From Paenibacillus sp. (GTDB taxonomy: Bacteria; Bacillota; Bacilli; Paenibacillales; YIM-B00363): a stretch of 57,266 nucleotides of DNA. The notes under the pieces are model-generated. The model saw only the letters and a program-made list of their open reading frames with translations. It did not search any database and had not been told where the DNA came from. The stretch is from assembly GCF_031177825.1 (NCBI RefSeq), contig NZ_JAPSKE010000033.1:1-57266 (forward strand), read 5' to 3'. Every line of letters starts with the position of its first letter. Position 1 is the first letter of the stretch. This document shows positions 22,295-34,274 of this stretch, piece by piece. Position numbers and translations under genes: made by a program.

Positions 22295-24786
22295 CTCACC
22301 GTCCTCGGCCGTTCGATGGGGGCGCCTTGCCCGCGCCAACGGAACGTCGCCCATTCCGGCGCGAATTTGTCGATCTTCGCGACGATCACCGTCATATCGT
22401 CCACGACCTCCCCGTCATGGTGGCGTATGACCGTGTCGAGCAGCTTGTCCGCGATGTCCTGCGGCGCGTCGGATTCCATCTCGGACAGGATGCGCTTCAT
22501 CCAGAGTTCCTTGTTCGCGGCATGCCCCGGCGCATCGTAGACGCCGTCCGTCATCATGACGAGCAGATCGCCCGGCAGCAGCTGATGCACGACCAGGTCG
22601 ACGTCGATCTCCTTCAGGATGCCGAGCGGCAGATTGCTCGCCGTAATCGGCAGCACCTCGTCGCCCCGCTTAATGAAGCTCGGCGTCGAGCCGATCTTCA
22701 TGAACGTCGTCTTCGCGCTATATAGATCGATGATGGCCAAATCCACCGTCGCGTAAATTTCCTCGGAAGAGCGCAACATGAGCACCGAATTGACCGACTT
22801 GATCGCGAGCTGCTCGTCCATCCCGGATTGCAGCAGCTGCTGCAAAATCGACAGCGCGGCGCTGCTCTCCACCCGGGCTCGTTCGCCGTTGCCCATGCCG
22901 TCGCTGATCGCGAGCGCGAACTTGCCGTTGCCGAGCTCTACGGTCGAGAAGCTGTCGCCGGACAGCCATTCGCCGCCCTTCGCGGCGCAGGCGATGCCCG
23001 TCTCCACCTCGTACTCCTTCGCGGAAGAGAACCGTACCGTGGCAAGCCCCTCGTCCGGTTCGTCCCAGCGCTCCTGCTTCACCGCGATCGTCTCGCCGAG
23101 CACGTCGGAGAGAAGGGGCGCGATCATTTTCCGACATTCGTCGAATCCGCGCCTGAAGCTATGCACCACCTCGATTTCCACGTTGCCTTCGTCGAGCGAG
23201 ATAATGTCGAGCCGCTGCACCTGCAGCCCCATCTCCTCGAGCACCTGCGTAATCTGCTCCTCTTGCAGGAACAAGCCTTGTCCTTCGCGGCGGATTTCCT
23301 TCACCAGGTCGTCCATGACCTGCGAGACGCCGAACAGCTGCTCGGATACGAGCTTGCGGCTGTCTTGAATTTGCTTCGTCCAATGCCGGTCGTAGCGGTA
23401 TTTCTCGTATTGCTTCTGCAGAATCGTCAATACGCGTTCCGTCTTATGACACGTCTGCCTCCATTCCGCGCGAATGTGGTCCTTGTCGAATTCCGGGTTC
23501 GCCTCCACCTCCGTCATCATATCCGTCATATATTTGTAAGTTTTATAGAATCCTCCCTCCCAGCAGGAGTTTCGCTTGAAGCAGGTCGCGCACGCTTCTT
23601 GCGTCACTGCGTTCACGAAATGGCCCATCTCCGCTTCGTGTTGGAGGAGTTGATTTTGCTCCGTCAGCTGGCCGAAGCTCTTCGACAATTGCTTGAACAC
23701 GTCGGAAAATTGGTTCACTCGATTCGCCGTAATGTCCCGCACGCGGCGAATGTAATCCTGCTGCGACTTCGCGTGCTCCTGCGTGCCGGGCACGTACTTG
23801 GCGATCGTGCGGATCATGCCCTTCGGCGTCAGCAGGAACAGCGCCACCGCGGCCACCGATTCGTACGTGGACTGCAGCACATGCGTCGCGTCTCCGGCGT
23901 AGATGGCGAGGATCGACGTGCCGAGCAGCATTCCGAAGCCGACGGCCATCTTGCCTCCGTCCTTCAAGAGGCCGGCCAGCAGCCCCGCGAACGCCAGCAA
24001 ACTGATCTGTTGAATCGCGGAAAAGTTCGCCAAGCTGAGAATGAGACCGGTGACGACCCCGACCGACGCGCCGATCGGCGCCCCGCCGACGAACGCGAGA
24101 ATCAAGATGAGATATCTCGACAGCGAGTGCTCCAGCGACACGGTGCCGATCTCCCACTGCACCGTCCCGGTCAGCACCGACGCCAGCAAAATCATTAAAC
24201 AGATGATTTCCTCGTGCCGCAGCTGATAGTTTTTCCGAGTCAACGTAAGCACCGGAAGCGCTTGTAGGAAGATAAGCGTCAATACGCTGCTTAGCGCCGC
24301 TTCGACCGATGTCATCATAACCGCGTACCAGGTCATATTCGAAGCGACGATATCGGCGAACAGCCCCACGGTGAAGGTCGATAGGAAGACGAGCGCCGGC
24401 GCATGCGATACCTCCGACTTCTCGTACCGCGCCATCCCTTTCTGCAGCAAGGCGAAGACGACGAGCTGCGCGGCGATCGACCCGACCTGGATATGCGGCG
24501 ACAGCAGGCTGCCTGCGATCAAAGCCAGCGCCGACGTCTGCATAAGGCCCCGCCTCAAATACGAGATGGCCGCGAAGAACGCGATCGCGAACGGCGCCAG
24601 CTCGCCGAGAATGTTCGCGCGTCCGAGCAGGAAAGCGACGAGCATCAGTACGATCGCCCACCGCTTGCCTACCGCCGCCTGAACGACGCGATTGTGCAGC
24701 AGCCGATCCTTCGCCGTTTGCTTCCACCTGCCCGTCGCTCCTCCGATGTCCCACCCCAGCCGCTGCATCACGTTCCGTTTTTCCAT
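22291..24786 (-). CDS. spoIIE: Stage II sporulation protein E (PP2C phosphatase)
   Basis: Dephosphorylates SpoIIAA-P to release sigma-F in the forespore and helps form the polar septum. The 831-residue protein has about ten N-terminal membrane segments (about 40-310) and a central FtsZ-interacting region (about 320-590). That region contains a cysteine cluster, ACATCFKRNSCW. The C-terminal PP2C domain (about 595-820) shows the metal-binding DGMGNGERAR, MMTDGVYDAPG and DDMTVIVAKI. A GGGGTGG site precedes the ATG. The promoter has the wide spacing and Spo0A boxes typical of Spo0A-activated sigma-A genes. Confidence 0.97.
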   Translation of the reverse strand: MEKRNVMQRLGWDIGGATGRWKQTAKDRLLHNRVVQAAVGKRWAIVLMLVAFLLGRANILGELAPFAIAFFAAISYLRRGLMQTSALALIAGSLLSPHIQVGSIAAQLVVFALLQKGMARYEKSEVSHAPALVFLSTFTVGLFADIVASNMTWYAVMMTSVEAALSSVLTLIFLQALPVLTLTRKNYQLRHEEIICLMILLASVLTGTVQWEIGTVSLEHSLSRYLILILAFVGGAPIGASVGVVTGLILSLANFSAIQQISLLAFAGLLAGLLKDGGKMAVGFGMLLGTSILAIYAGDATHVLQSTYESVAAVALFLLTPKGMIRTIAKYVPGTQEHAKSQQDYIRRVRDITANRVNQFSDVFKQLSKSFGQLTEQNQLLQHEAEMGHFVNAVTQEACATCFKRNSCWEGGFYKTYKYMTDMMTEVEANPEFDKDHIRAEWRQTCHKTERVLTILQKQYEKYRYDRHWTKQIQDSRKLVSEQLFGVSQVMDDLVKEIRREGQGLFLQEEQITQVLEEMGLQVQRLDIISLDEGNVEIEVVHSFRRGFDECRKMIAPLLSDVLGETIAVKQERWDEPDEGLATVRFSSAKEYEVETGIACAAKGGEWLSGDSFSTVELGNGKFALAISDGMGNGERARVESSAALSILQQLLQSGMDEQLAIKSVNSVLMLRSSEEIYATVDLAIIDLYSAKTTFMKIGSTPSFIKRGDEVLPITASNLPLGILKEIDVDLVVHQLLPGDLLVMMTDGVYDAPGHAANKELWMKRILSEMESDAPQDIADKLLDTVIRHHDGEVVDDMTVIVAKIDKFAPEWATFRWRGQGAPIERPRTVS

Positions 24787-24842
24787 GTTTCGTAGCCACC
24801 CCTAATCCGTAGTTTCCTCCCGCAGGATGAATGAGTGGTTTC

Positions 24843-24909
24843 ATTATAGGTATAACTCTATTAAAAAGTTTGTCACAATGCGTTGGTAGGTTCGATATTT
24901 TTTCCGACA
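24843..24909 (-). promoter_or_regulatory. Spo0A-activated sigma-A promoter of spoIIE with 0A boxes
   Basis: Minus strand: TATAAT (24843-24848) with GTGACA (24871-24876) 22 bases away, the overlong spacing of Spo0A-activated promoters such as B. subtilis spoIIE and spoIIG. Upstream lie TATCGAA (24891-24897) and TGTCGGA (24903-24909), each six of seven matches to the 0A box TGTCGAA and in the same orientation. Confidence 0.6.
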
Positions 24910-25198
24910 GCTTCGGCGTACCGCCGCATCCCTTGCGGCGAATGCGATTGCGGGTCCCGCGCGCCGGAGCCGTCGACGCACGTCGGGGCGATTCGCCCGC
25001 GGCCATGTCGTAGAATGATGTCGAATGCCTTGGCATGCCGTCACAACGAAGCGCCGGCGCATCATGACGCGGAAAATATTATGAATAATTTCTGCCTCCG
25101 ACTTCCTGAACAGAGGGAGTCACCTTAGAAAGAAGCGAAGAGAGAAAGCCGCCGCCATCGGTTGCCTCTTACTACGAATTTCGCTAGTTTCCGCCGAC
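24910..25198. other. Intergenic stretch with no recognised gene
   Basis: About 290 bases between the spoIIE control region and the terminator of the S1-domain gene. In B. subtilis tRNA-Met and tRNA-Glu genes lie here; I looked for TPsiC-arm and acceptor signatures on both strands and saw none. Short open frames exist but lack ribosome binding sites and look like noise. Confidence 0.6.
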
Positions 25199-25231
25199 AA
25201 AAAAAAACCGCAAGGCGTTAAGCCTTGCGGT
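25199..25231 (-). terminator. Terminator after the S1-domain gene
   Basis: Minus-strand perfect ten-bp stem ACCGCAAGGC/GCCTTGCGGT followed by a run of T residues. It starts about 35 bases after the stop codon of the S1-domain gene and ends the mazG-to-yabR unit ahead of spoIIE. Confidence 0.95.
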
Positions 25232-25266
25232 TTCCATCCGGGAAGCCGTCGGTTCCGGCGTCGAAG

Positions 25267-25800
25267 CTATACTCGCTTCGCGCCGCGTCCGCCGCGTTTC
25301 CCTTCCGTATTTTTCTTCAGGGAGGACATGCGCTCTTCGCTATCCTTCAAGAAACGGGACATCTTGTCTTCGAAACTCGCCGGTCTGCCGCCGCCGAAGC
25401 CGCCGCCGCCTTGACGACGATCGCCGCCGCGTCCGCCGCCGAAGCCGCCGCGACCGCCGAAGCCGCCGCCGCCCTCGCGCGGAGGCCGCCCGCCTCCGAA
25501 GCCGCCGCCGCCTTCGCGCGGGCCGTCGCGGCCGAAGCTCGGTCGCGGAGCTTCCGGCGGACGATCGACGGCCTTCTTGATCGAAAGCCCGATCTTCCCG
25601 TCCTTATCCACATTGATGACCTTCACCGTCACCACGTCTTCTAGCTTGAGGTGATCCTTGACGTCCTTGACGTAGCTGTCGGCGATCTCCGAAATGTGAA
25701 CGAGACCGGTAACGCCTCCGGGCAATTCGACGAAAGCGCCGAAGTGGGTAATTCCCGTAACCTTGCCTTCTAGCTTCGCGCCAACTTCAATGGTTGACAT
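25267..25800 (-). CDS. S1 RNA-binding domain protein with glycine-rich tail (YabR-like)
   Basis: 177 residues. An S1 OB-fold occupies residues 3-75 (KVTGITHFGAFVELPGGVTGLVHISEIADSYV, then KIGLSIKKA). A low-complexity stretch of about 60 residues follows, built from GGGGFGG, RPPREGG and RGG-like units, and then a short charged helix ending in GKRGGRGAKRV. The S1 half matches B. subtilis YabR/YugI, which bind RNA or ribosomes. The FG/RGG-rich tail is longer than I expect for that family and would give an extra, disordered RNA-binding surface. It closes the rqcP-yabP-yabQ-divIC gene string. Confidence 0.88.
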   Translation of the reverse strand: MSTIEVGAKLEGKVTGITHFGAFVELPGGVTGLVHISEIADSYVKDVKDHLKLEDVVTVKVINVDKDGKIGLSIKKAVDRPPEAPRPSFGRDGPREGGGGFGGGRPPREGGGGFGGRGGFGGGRGGDRRQGGGGFGGGRPASFEDKMSRFLKDSEERMSSLKKNTEGKRGGRGAKRV

Positions 25801-25881
25801 AAAAGAACCTGTTCCTCCCTTGGTGAATGCATGAATGGAATTAGCTGCATTATACAGAATACGCAGGATTTCGGCAATGCG

Positions 25882-26199
25882 TCACTCTTCCGCCGGGGTG
25901 CCGAACACCTTGTCGCCGGGGCGCGTCATCCCGAAATCCTTCCGTACCTTCTGTTCAATATATTCAGGATCTTGAAGACGGGTGACTTCCGATTGGTACG
26001 CATCGTGCTCCGCCCGTACTTCCTCCAGGCGCTGCAGCAAGACGCCCATCTCCGCCTTCTTCTCCTTCATGGCCCCGGACTGGTCCCAAAACGCGAAGAT
26101 CGCCCACAAGGATACTCCGCCGATGATCGTAAAATACAACCGTCGCCTCCGGAGCTCGCTCTTCGGCTTCGCCGCATGCTTCGCCGATCCCTTTGCCAT
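25882..26199 (-). CDS. divIC: Cell division protein DivIC (FtsB-like)
   Basis: Bitopic membrane protein of the divisome, partner of FtsL and DivIB at the septum. 105 residues: a basic cytoplasmic N-terminus (about 1-20), one transmembrane segment (about 22-41), an external coiled coil with heptad leucines (MGVLLQRLEEVRAEHDAY) and the conserved EYIEQKVRKDFGMTRPGD block. AGGGGGAATC precedes the ATG. It follows yabQ by 15 bases, as in Bacillus. Confidence 0.94.
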   Translation of the reverse strand: MAKGSAKHAAKPKSELRRRRLYFTIIGGVSLWAIFAFWDQSGAMKEKKAEMGVLLQRLEEVRAEHDAYQSEVTRLQDPEYIEQKVRKDFGMTRPGDKVFGTPAEE

Positions 26200-26214
26200 G
26201 TTCTTAGATTCCCC

Positions 26215-26814
26215 CTACTTGCGCTTTCTCCATAAGCCCGTCCTTCGAAGAACGTCGGCAACGAATCGCGCGCTCGGCGTCAGCCACGCTTCCGCGCGGA
26301 CGAGGCGGGATACCCGCCGCCCGAGAGGGCGCCCGATCCATAACGTGATTTTCCACAAAGGATAGAGCAATTGTAACACAAGTTTTCCGAGGAAAATAGA
26401 CAAGGCCGCCAAAAATCCCAAAATTACAATGGCTAGGCGGTACAGCGCGATCAAGGGGCGAACGACGAGCAGATCGCCCAGTCGGATGAGCATGCGGATC
26501 AACGCCTTGATACGACCGATCGACCAACGGATCACGTTGACGAAGACGTCGCTAAGCAGCGCGAAATAAAACGAGACCCCGATCATCAACGCCAGAAAAA
26601 CATAAATCCGAACCTCTCCCCCGTTGCTGAGGAACAAGACGCGGAAGACGGCGACCGTCCCGACGGCCCAATATAGGATGTCCAGCGGCGGGATGATCCA
26701 GCGCGGGAACCGGAGCTCCCCCGACAACACCCGGTAGCCGTCGAACAGCAGCCCGAGCGCGGCCCCGCTGAGCATCATGGCGGCCATCGTCAGAAATTGC
26801 GCGCTTAGCGTCAC
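26215..26814 (-). CDS. yabQ: Spore cortex biosynthesis protein YabQ
   Basis: Mother-cell membrane protein needed for spore cortex formation. 199 residues with an N-terminal membrane cluster (segments around 5-25, 40-60 and 68-92) and a further hydrophobic segment near 125-150, ending in a basic tail. The N-terminal AQFLTMAAMMLSGAALGLLFD and the RWIIPPLDILYWAVGTV region are typical. The start is a GTG whose GTGA overlaps the yabP stop, so the two are translationally coupled. Confidence 0.9.
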   Translation of the reverse strand: MTLSAQFLTMAAMMLSGAALGLLFDGYRVLSGELRFPRWIIPPLDILYWAVGTVAVFRVLFLSNGGEVRIYVFLALMIGVSFYFALLSDVFVNVIRWSIGRIKALIRMLIRLGDLLVVRPLIALYRLAIVILGFLAALSIFLGKLVLQLLYPLWKITLWIGRPLGRRVSRLVRAEAWLTPSARFVADVLRRTGLWRKRK

Positions 26815-27098
26815 TTGAACAGTTTACCGAGGAAGCCTTTCGACTTGTCCGGCCCCGCGCCGTCCAAATACGCGAAGGCGTTGACGGTGCCTTCGATCGT
26901 GACCAGTCCCTGCTCGAGGTTCAAGTTCTTGATATGTAAATTTTGTCCCTTTACGTTAAGGAACCCGAGTTCGGTTTCGAGCAGAAATTCTTCGCTGTCG
27001 AAGCTGTCCACATTCAGGACGCCCGTCACTTCGAGCAAGCGGCGGTTCAGCAACCGAACCTCTTGCCGTTTGGTCTTTCCACCACCAAGATCCACCAT
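26811..27098 (-). CDS. yabP: Sporulation protein YabP
   Basis: Small YabP/YqfC-family protein made in the mother cell with YabQ. 95 residues, beta-rich, with the family features RRLLEVTGVLNVDSFDSEEF and TELGFLNVKGQNLHIKNLNLEQG. GGGAGGGG lies eight bases before the ATG. A sigma-E promoter is expected from the Bacillus gene, but I could not pick a convincing pair of boxes in the short gap upstream. A hairpin separates it from rqcP. Confidence 0.92.
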   Translation of the reverse strand: MVDLGGGKTKRQEVRLLNRRLLEVTGVLNVDSFDSEEFLLETELGFLNVKGQNLHIKNLNLEQGLVTIEGTVNAFAYLDGAGPDKSKGFLGKLFK

Positions 27099-27174
27099 GG
27101 CATGTACCCCTCCCTTATACCTCTACCATATGGGAGGGGGGCAGGTTTTAGAACCGATGCCGCAGGAACGGAAA

Positions 27175-27218
27175 GAAGCCGCTCCGAAGCGGTAAACATC
27201 CCGCTTCGGAACGGCTTC
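27175..27218 (-). terminator. Hairpin between rqcP and yabP
   Basis: An 18-bp inverted repeat with one mismatch: GAAGCCGCTCCGAAGCGG (27175-27192) against CCGCTTCGGAACGGCTTC (27201-27218), eight-base loop. Minus-strand sequence after it is TTTCC, so a weak T tract. It lies 19 bases after the rqcP stop and probably separates vegetative rqcP from sporulation-specific yabP. Confidence 0.6.
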
Positions 27219-27236
27219 GGTACGACCGGCGAAAGA

Positions 27237-27512
27237 TTAGATCACGCTCTCGCCGGACGCGTTCGATTCCTCTTTAATGACTGTGTACATCTCGGCCGCT
27301 TCGTCCTTGCGAGTCGTCTCTGCGATCCGCTCGATACGAACGGTGACGCTCTTCTGGCCGAAACGCACCGTCAGCTCGTCGCCGGGCTTGACCGTGCTGC
27401 TCGCCTTCGCCTCTTTCCCGTTGATCCAGACCCGTCCTTGGTCGGACACGTCTTTCGCGACGGTACGACGCTTGATGAGCCGGGAGACCTTCAGGAATTT
27501 ATCGAGACGCAT
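27237..27512 (-). CDS. rqcP: S4-domain ribosome quality-control factor RqcP
   Basis: 91 residues forming an S4 RNA-binding domain: MRLDKFLKVSRLIKRRTVAKDV, then the GRVWINGKEAKASSTVKPGDELTVRF strand region. RqcP (YabO) works with RqcH on stalled 50S subunits to add alanine tails. The related heat-shock protein Hsp15 shares the fold, but position next to yabP favours RqcP. It starts one base after the HU stop with only a weak ribosome binding site, so translation is probably coupled to HU. Confidence 0.93.
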   Translation of the reverse strand: MRLDKFLKVSRLIKRRTVAKDVSDQGRVWINGKEAKASSTVKPGDELTVRFGQKSVTVRIERIAETTRKDEAAEMYTVIKEESNASGESVI

Positions 27513-27513
27513 C

Positions 27514-27786
27514 TTACTTCACTGCTTCTTTGAGCTTGTTGCCCGCTTTGAACGCAGGAACCTTGGACTCGGCGATTTCGAGCGTCGCGCCGGTTTGCGG
27601 GTTGCGGCCTACGCGCGCGGAACGCTTGCGCGTCTCGAACGTGCCGAAGCCGATCAATTGTACCTTGTCCCCGGAGGACAACGCGTCGGTTACTTCGCCA
27701 AGGAAGCTGTTCAATACGGACTCGACGTCTTTCTTCGTCAGGCCGCTCTTCTCGGAAATGCTGTTGACCAAATCTTGCTTGTTCAT
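27514..27786 (-). CDS. hup: HU-family DNA-binding protein
   Basis: Histone-like dimer that bends DNA. 90 residues with the family pattern MNKQDLVNSISEKSGLTKKDVE, VQLIGFGTFETRKR and the DNA-arm region RKRSARVGRNPQTGATLEI ending in PAFKAGNKLK. AGGAGG precedes the ATG. In B. subtilis hbs is elsewhere; an HU gene between mazG and rqcP is a feature I associate with Paenibacillus relatives. A 140-base gap upstream has room for its own promoter, though no strong boxes were found. Confidence 0.96.
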   Translation of the reverse strand: MNKQDLVNSISEKSGLTKKDVESVLNSFLGEVTDALSSGDKVQLIGFGTFETRKRSARVGRNPQTGATLEIAESKVPAFKAGNKLKEAVK

Positions 27787-27926
27787 GCTTACGATTCCTC
27801 CTAATCAATCCAACGGTAAAATATAGCGAAACACAAGTTATGTATTCTCTCGGATGCCGGGAAAATCCTGCTTTGCGACCGAACATTTCAACATTTTCGC
27901 AAAATATTCACGCGTAAGAAGGCATT

Positions 27927-29417
27927 TCAGCTCCTTTTGGCATCCTGCCAGTAGCGTTCCATCTCATTAATATCAGTTTGGTCAAAGGATTTCCCGCTTA
28001 AACGTAGTTGTTCCTCGATATACTGAAATCTTTTGGTAAATTTTCGGCTCGTCGCGGACAACGCTTCTTCCGGATCGATCTTCAGGTAACGGGCCAGATT
28101 GACGACCGCGAACAACAGATCGCCCATCTCGTCGAGCAGCCGTTCCGCCCGGTCGTCGCCGGCGCCGGCCAACGCTTCCTGGAACTCGCGCAGCTCTTCC
28201 TCGATCTTGTCGGCGATCGAAGCCGGCTCGCTCCAGTCGAAGCCGACCTTCGCCGCCTTCTTCTGCACGGCGACCGCCCGCATAAGCGAAGGGAGCCCGC
28301 TCGGGATGCCGTCCAACGCCGAAGTCGGCGCCGAATCGCCCGCCGCTTCCCGCTCCTTCGCCTTCACGTCCTGCCATGTCGCGAGCACGTCGTCGACCCC
28401 GCCGACGCGGACGTCGCCGAACACATGCGGATGACGCCGCACCATCTTCGCGGCCAGCCCCGCGACGACGTCGTAGATGTCGAACGTGCCGGCCTCTTCT
28501 TCGATCTGCGCATGCAGCATGATTTGCAGCAGCACGTCCCCGAGCTCGTCCCGAAGCGCGTCCATGTCGTCGTTGTCGATCGTCTCGAGCGCCTCGTACG
28601 TCTCCTCGATGAAGTATTTGCGCAGCGACTTATGCGTCTGCTCCCGGTCCCACGGACAGCCCTCGGGGCTGCGCAGCTTCGCGATGATCTCGTGCAGCCG
28701 CTCGAACGTACGGTAATGGACGTCGTCCCGCTCGGTCGGCGGCACGTACACGAGCGACAGATTGCCGTACCCGCCGACCCGGTCCAACTCGTATAACGGC
28801 ACGCGCTCGATCCGTTCCTCGCCGGCGACGCCGAGCGCATGCCCGACCGTCACCTCGTAGTCGTCGGGATACCGTTCCATCAGCCCGAGCTTTACGTCCG
28901 AAGCGACGAACCCGTCATACACCTGCGTAATCAGAATGTGATTGTACGGATTCAGGCGCTCCGGTCGGAACGCCGTCCCGTCGGCCAGCTGGAAGCCGTC
29001 CGCCGGATCGAAGCCGAGCGCGACGAACGCGCGGTCGAGGAAGCTCTCGCCTCCAATGATGCGTAGAGAGACGCCTGCCGCGGGGCAGCGCTCCCGCAGG
29101 AGCGCCACGGTCGACTCCGCGACCGACGGATGTCCCGGCACCGCGTAGACGAGGTCGCTCCCGTCCGCCGCGCGCCGCAGCAGATCGTCCACGATGGCCG
29201 CGTATACGTCCCCGAACTGTCCGTGCGCTTCGTAAAGCGCGTCGTAGGTTTCGTAAGCGACGCCCTGTTCCCGCATCCAAGCCGTCACCGGATGCTTGTC
29301 CGTCCGCAGCAACAGCAGCGACGCCGTCCGTACGGCGTCCCATGCGCCGAGCGTCAAGCCGTCGGGGCCGCCCGGTCCGAGCCCCGCGACGGTAATGCGT
29401 CCCGTATTTCGTTGCAC
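27927..29417 (-). CDS. Tetrapyrrole methylase-like / MazG nucleotide pyrophosphohydrolase fusion (YabN)
   Basis: 496 residues. The N-terminal SAM-dependent tetrapyrrole methylase-type domain (about 1-225) has ITVAGLGPGGPDGLTLGAWDA and VYAVPGHPSVAEST. Two MazG domains follow (about 240-490) with GCPWDREQTHKSLRKYFIEE, EELGDVLLQ-type EExxE metal sites, and a second LLDEMGDLLFAVVNLARYL. MazG hydrolyses NTPs to NMPs; the methylase-like part has no known substrate. GTG start after AAGGGA; an ATG 12 codons earlier is possible but lies in the spoVT terminator area. Confidence 0.9.
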   Translation of the reverse strand: MQRNTGRITVAGLGPGGPDGLTLGAWDAVRTASLLLLRTDKHPVTAWMREQGVAYETYDALYEAHGQFGDVYAAIVDDLLRRAADGSDLVYAVPGHPSVAESTVALLRERCPAAGVSLRIIGGESFLDRAFVALGFDPADGFQLADGTAFRPERLNPYNHILITQVYDGFVASDVKLGLMERYPDDYEVTVGHALGVAGEERIERVPLYELDRVGGYGNLSLVYVPPTERDDVHYRTFERLHEIIAKLRSPEGCPWDREQTHKSLRKYFIEETYEALETIDNDDMDALRDELGDVLLQIMLHAQIEEEAGTFDIYDVVAGLAAKMVRRHPHVFGDVRVGGVDDVLATWQDVKAKEREAAGDSAPTSALDGIPSGLPSLMRAVAVQKKAAKVGFDWSEPASIADKIEEELREFQEALAGAGDDRAERLLDEMGDLLFAVVNLARYLKIDPEEALSATSRKFTKRFQYIEEQLRLSGKSFDQTDINEMERYWQDAKRS

Positions 29418-29467
29418 GCCATCCACTTCCCTTTTTCCCGATTGATACTTCATTCTACGCATAACGA

Positions 29468-29516
29468 AAAGGCTTCCGCAACCCGCGCCGGTATGCGTGA
29501 GGTTACGGAAGCCCTT
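29468..29516 (-). terminator. Terminator after spoVT
   Basis: Minus strand: GGCTTCCGTAACC pairs with GGTTGCGGAAGCC around a 17-base loop and is followed by TTTTCG. It lies about 50 bases after spoVT and just before the yabN start. Confidence 0.85.
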
Positions 29517-29564
29517 ATGTAGGCGCGCGGCCGCGCCCGTCGATCGATTGGAAAGCGAATCGGT

Positions 29565-30107
29565 TCACTGCTCCATCTGTTTGGCTAAGAAGCCGGCCGC
29601 CGTCTCCGCCATCTTTACTTCCATCTGGCTCATCTTGGTGCCGTCTTGCTTGCTGAGCAAGATGACCGAACCGATCGGATCGCCGCCCGCCACGATCGGC
29701 GAGCAGACGAAGGAACTGTACGTCTCCGTCAAATCTTTGCATATTTCGTATTCGCCGGCATTCGTCTCCGCCGTCGTCTTGCGGTTTTCCATCGCCGTCT
29801 CGACGATCGGGCCGATCTGCTTGTCCATGTATTCCTTCTTCGACGCCCCGGATACGGCGATAATGTTGTCGCGGTCCGAGATCATCGTGATGTGCCCGGT
29901 GCTCTCGCTCAGCGATTCTGCGTATTCTTTGGCGAAGTCGCCTAGTTCCCCGATCGGGGAATATTTTTTCAATATAACCTCTCCGTCGCGATCGACGAAA
30001 ATTTCCAGCGGGTCACCTTCGCGAATACGCAATGTCCGACGAATTTCTTTCGGGATGACGACCCGTCCGAGATCGTCGATTCTGCGTACGATTCCTGTTG
30101 CTTTCAT
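29565..30107 (-). CDS. spoVT: Stage V sporulation protein T (AbrB-type regulator)
   Basis: Forespore transcription factor that modulates sigma-G genes. 180 residues: a swapped-hairpin AbrB DNA-binding domain (1-50; MKATGIVRRIDDLGRVVIPKEIRRTL) and a C-terminal GAF-like sensor domain (about 55-178) that forms the tetramer. Compare the plus-strand AbrB in this window, which has the same N-terminal fold but no GAF domain. GAGGG precedes the ATG. A sigma-G promoter is expected from Bacillus, but no clear match was seen in the 238-base gap upstream. Confidence 0.97.
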   Translation of the reverse strand: MKATGIVRRIDDLGRVVIPKEIRRTLRIREGDPLEIFVDRDGEVILKKYSPIGELGDFAKEYAESLSESTGHITMISDRDNIIAVSGASKKEYMDKQIGPIVETAMENRKTTAETNAGEYEICKDLTETYSSFVCSPIVAGGDPIGSVILLSKQDGTKMSQMEVKMAETAAGFLAKQMEQ

Positions 30108-30316
30108 GTTGTATGCCCTCGCTTTCTAGAAGTTTGAATGCATCGAAGTCGTCCGTCCTGTACGGTTCGAGGGGGGGTGATGACCTGTGTTATATTCGAC
30201 CTTAGTATTTGTCGCTAACGATTCACTTATACGCCAGATCTTGTACAAACCGTCCAACATCATGCATCCGTATGGGACTGTTCGCCATTATTGTTGCCAA
30301 CCACTTGAAAGCAAAA

Positions 30317-30340
30317 CAGGATGTTCATAAGAACATCCTG
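30317..30340 (-). terminator. Terminator after mfd
   Basis: Perfect ten-bp inverted repeat CAGGATGTTC/GAACATCCTG with a four-base loop, followed on the minus strand by TTTTGC. It begins six bases after the mfd stop. The rest of the mfd-spoVT gap (about 200 bases) holds no recognised gene. Confidence 0.88.
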
Positions 30341-30345
30341 CCAAT

Positions 30346-33915
<3,570 letters not shown>

Positions 33916-34012
33916 TTCGAGATTAGGACACCTCTTTCCCGGCAAACCAAAACAAGCCTAGGCTGACAAGCCAAGGCCGTTCATCCCGCCCGATGCGCCG
34001 GCGCGTAGCCGG

Positions 34013-34243
34013 TCATTGCAGCGGGCTGGATACCAACGAAAGCTCCGGATGAGACTGGAGCGCTTCGCGGCAATAATCGCATACAAGCTTGACGGTAACG
34101 TCTCCGCTTGAATTATACGTAATTATATCGTTGCGCTCCTCGGGGGTCAAGAAATGGAATCCGAGCTGCGCCTCCGTGACATGCTCGGACGAAATCTCCC
34201 CGAGCGACATTCTGCAATGCTTACAAACATAGCGAATCGACAT
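34013..34243 (-). CDS. fin: Anti-sigma-F factor Fin
   Basis: Forespore inhibitor that shuts down sigma-F and helps the switch to sigma-G. 76 residues with two zinc-ribbon knuckles, CKHCRMS (residues 6-12) and CDYCREAL near the C-terminus, matching the YabK/Fin family. The chosen ATG follows GGAGGTGGGG; an in-frame start eight codons upstream is less likely. It sits between pth and mfd as in Bacillus, and a sigma-F-type -10 element is visible just upstream. Confidence 0.9.
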   Translation of the reverse strand: MSIRYVCKHCRMSLGEISSEHVTEAQLGFHFLTPEERNDIITYNSSGDVTVKLVCDYCREALQSHPELSLVSSPLQ

Positions 34244-34274
34244 AACGTCCCCACCTCCCGTGTCCATCTGATGT

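Noticed and set aside
23543..25036. 497-codon minus-strand frame overlapping spoIIE
   Set aside because: Shadow of the spoIIE N-terminal half; composition is Arg-rich with no membrane segments, whereas the spoIIE frame is complete.
24787..25198. tRNA-Met/tRNA-Glu expected between spoIIE and yabR from B. subtilis order
   Set aside because: No cloverleaf arms or TPsiC sequence on either strand; the genes are absent here.
25380..25545. Short GC-rich repeats that might look like a CRISPR or tandem array
   Set aside because: They are codon repeats of GGGGFGG and related units inside the S1-domain gene; unit length is irregular and there are no spacers.
29518..29564. Palindromic GC-rich patch (GCGCGCGGCCGCGCCC-like) after spoVT
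   Set aside because: Simple GC-rich sequence directly beside a much better terminator; no T run and no second signal.
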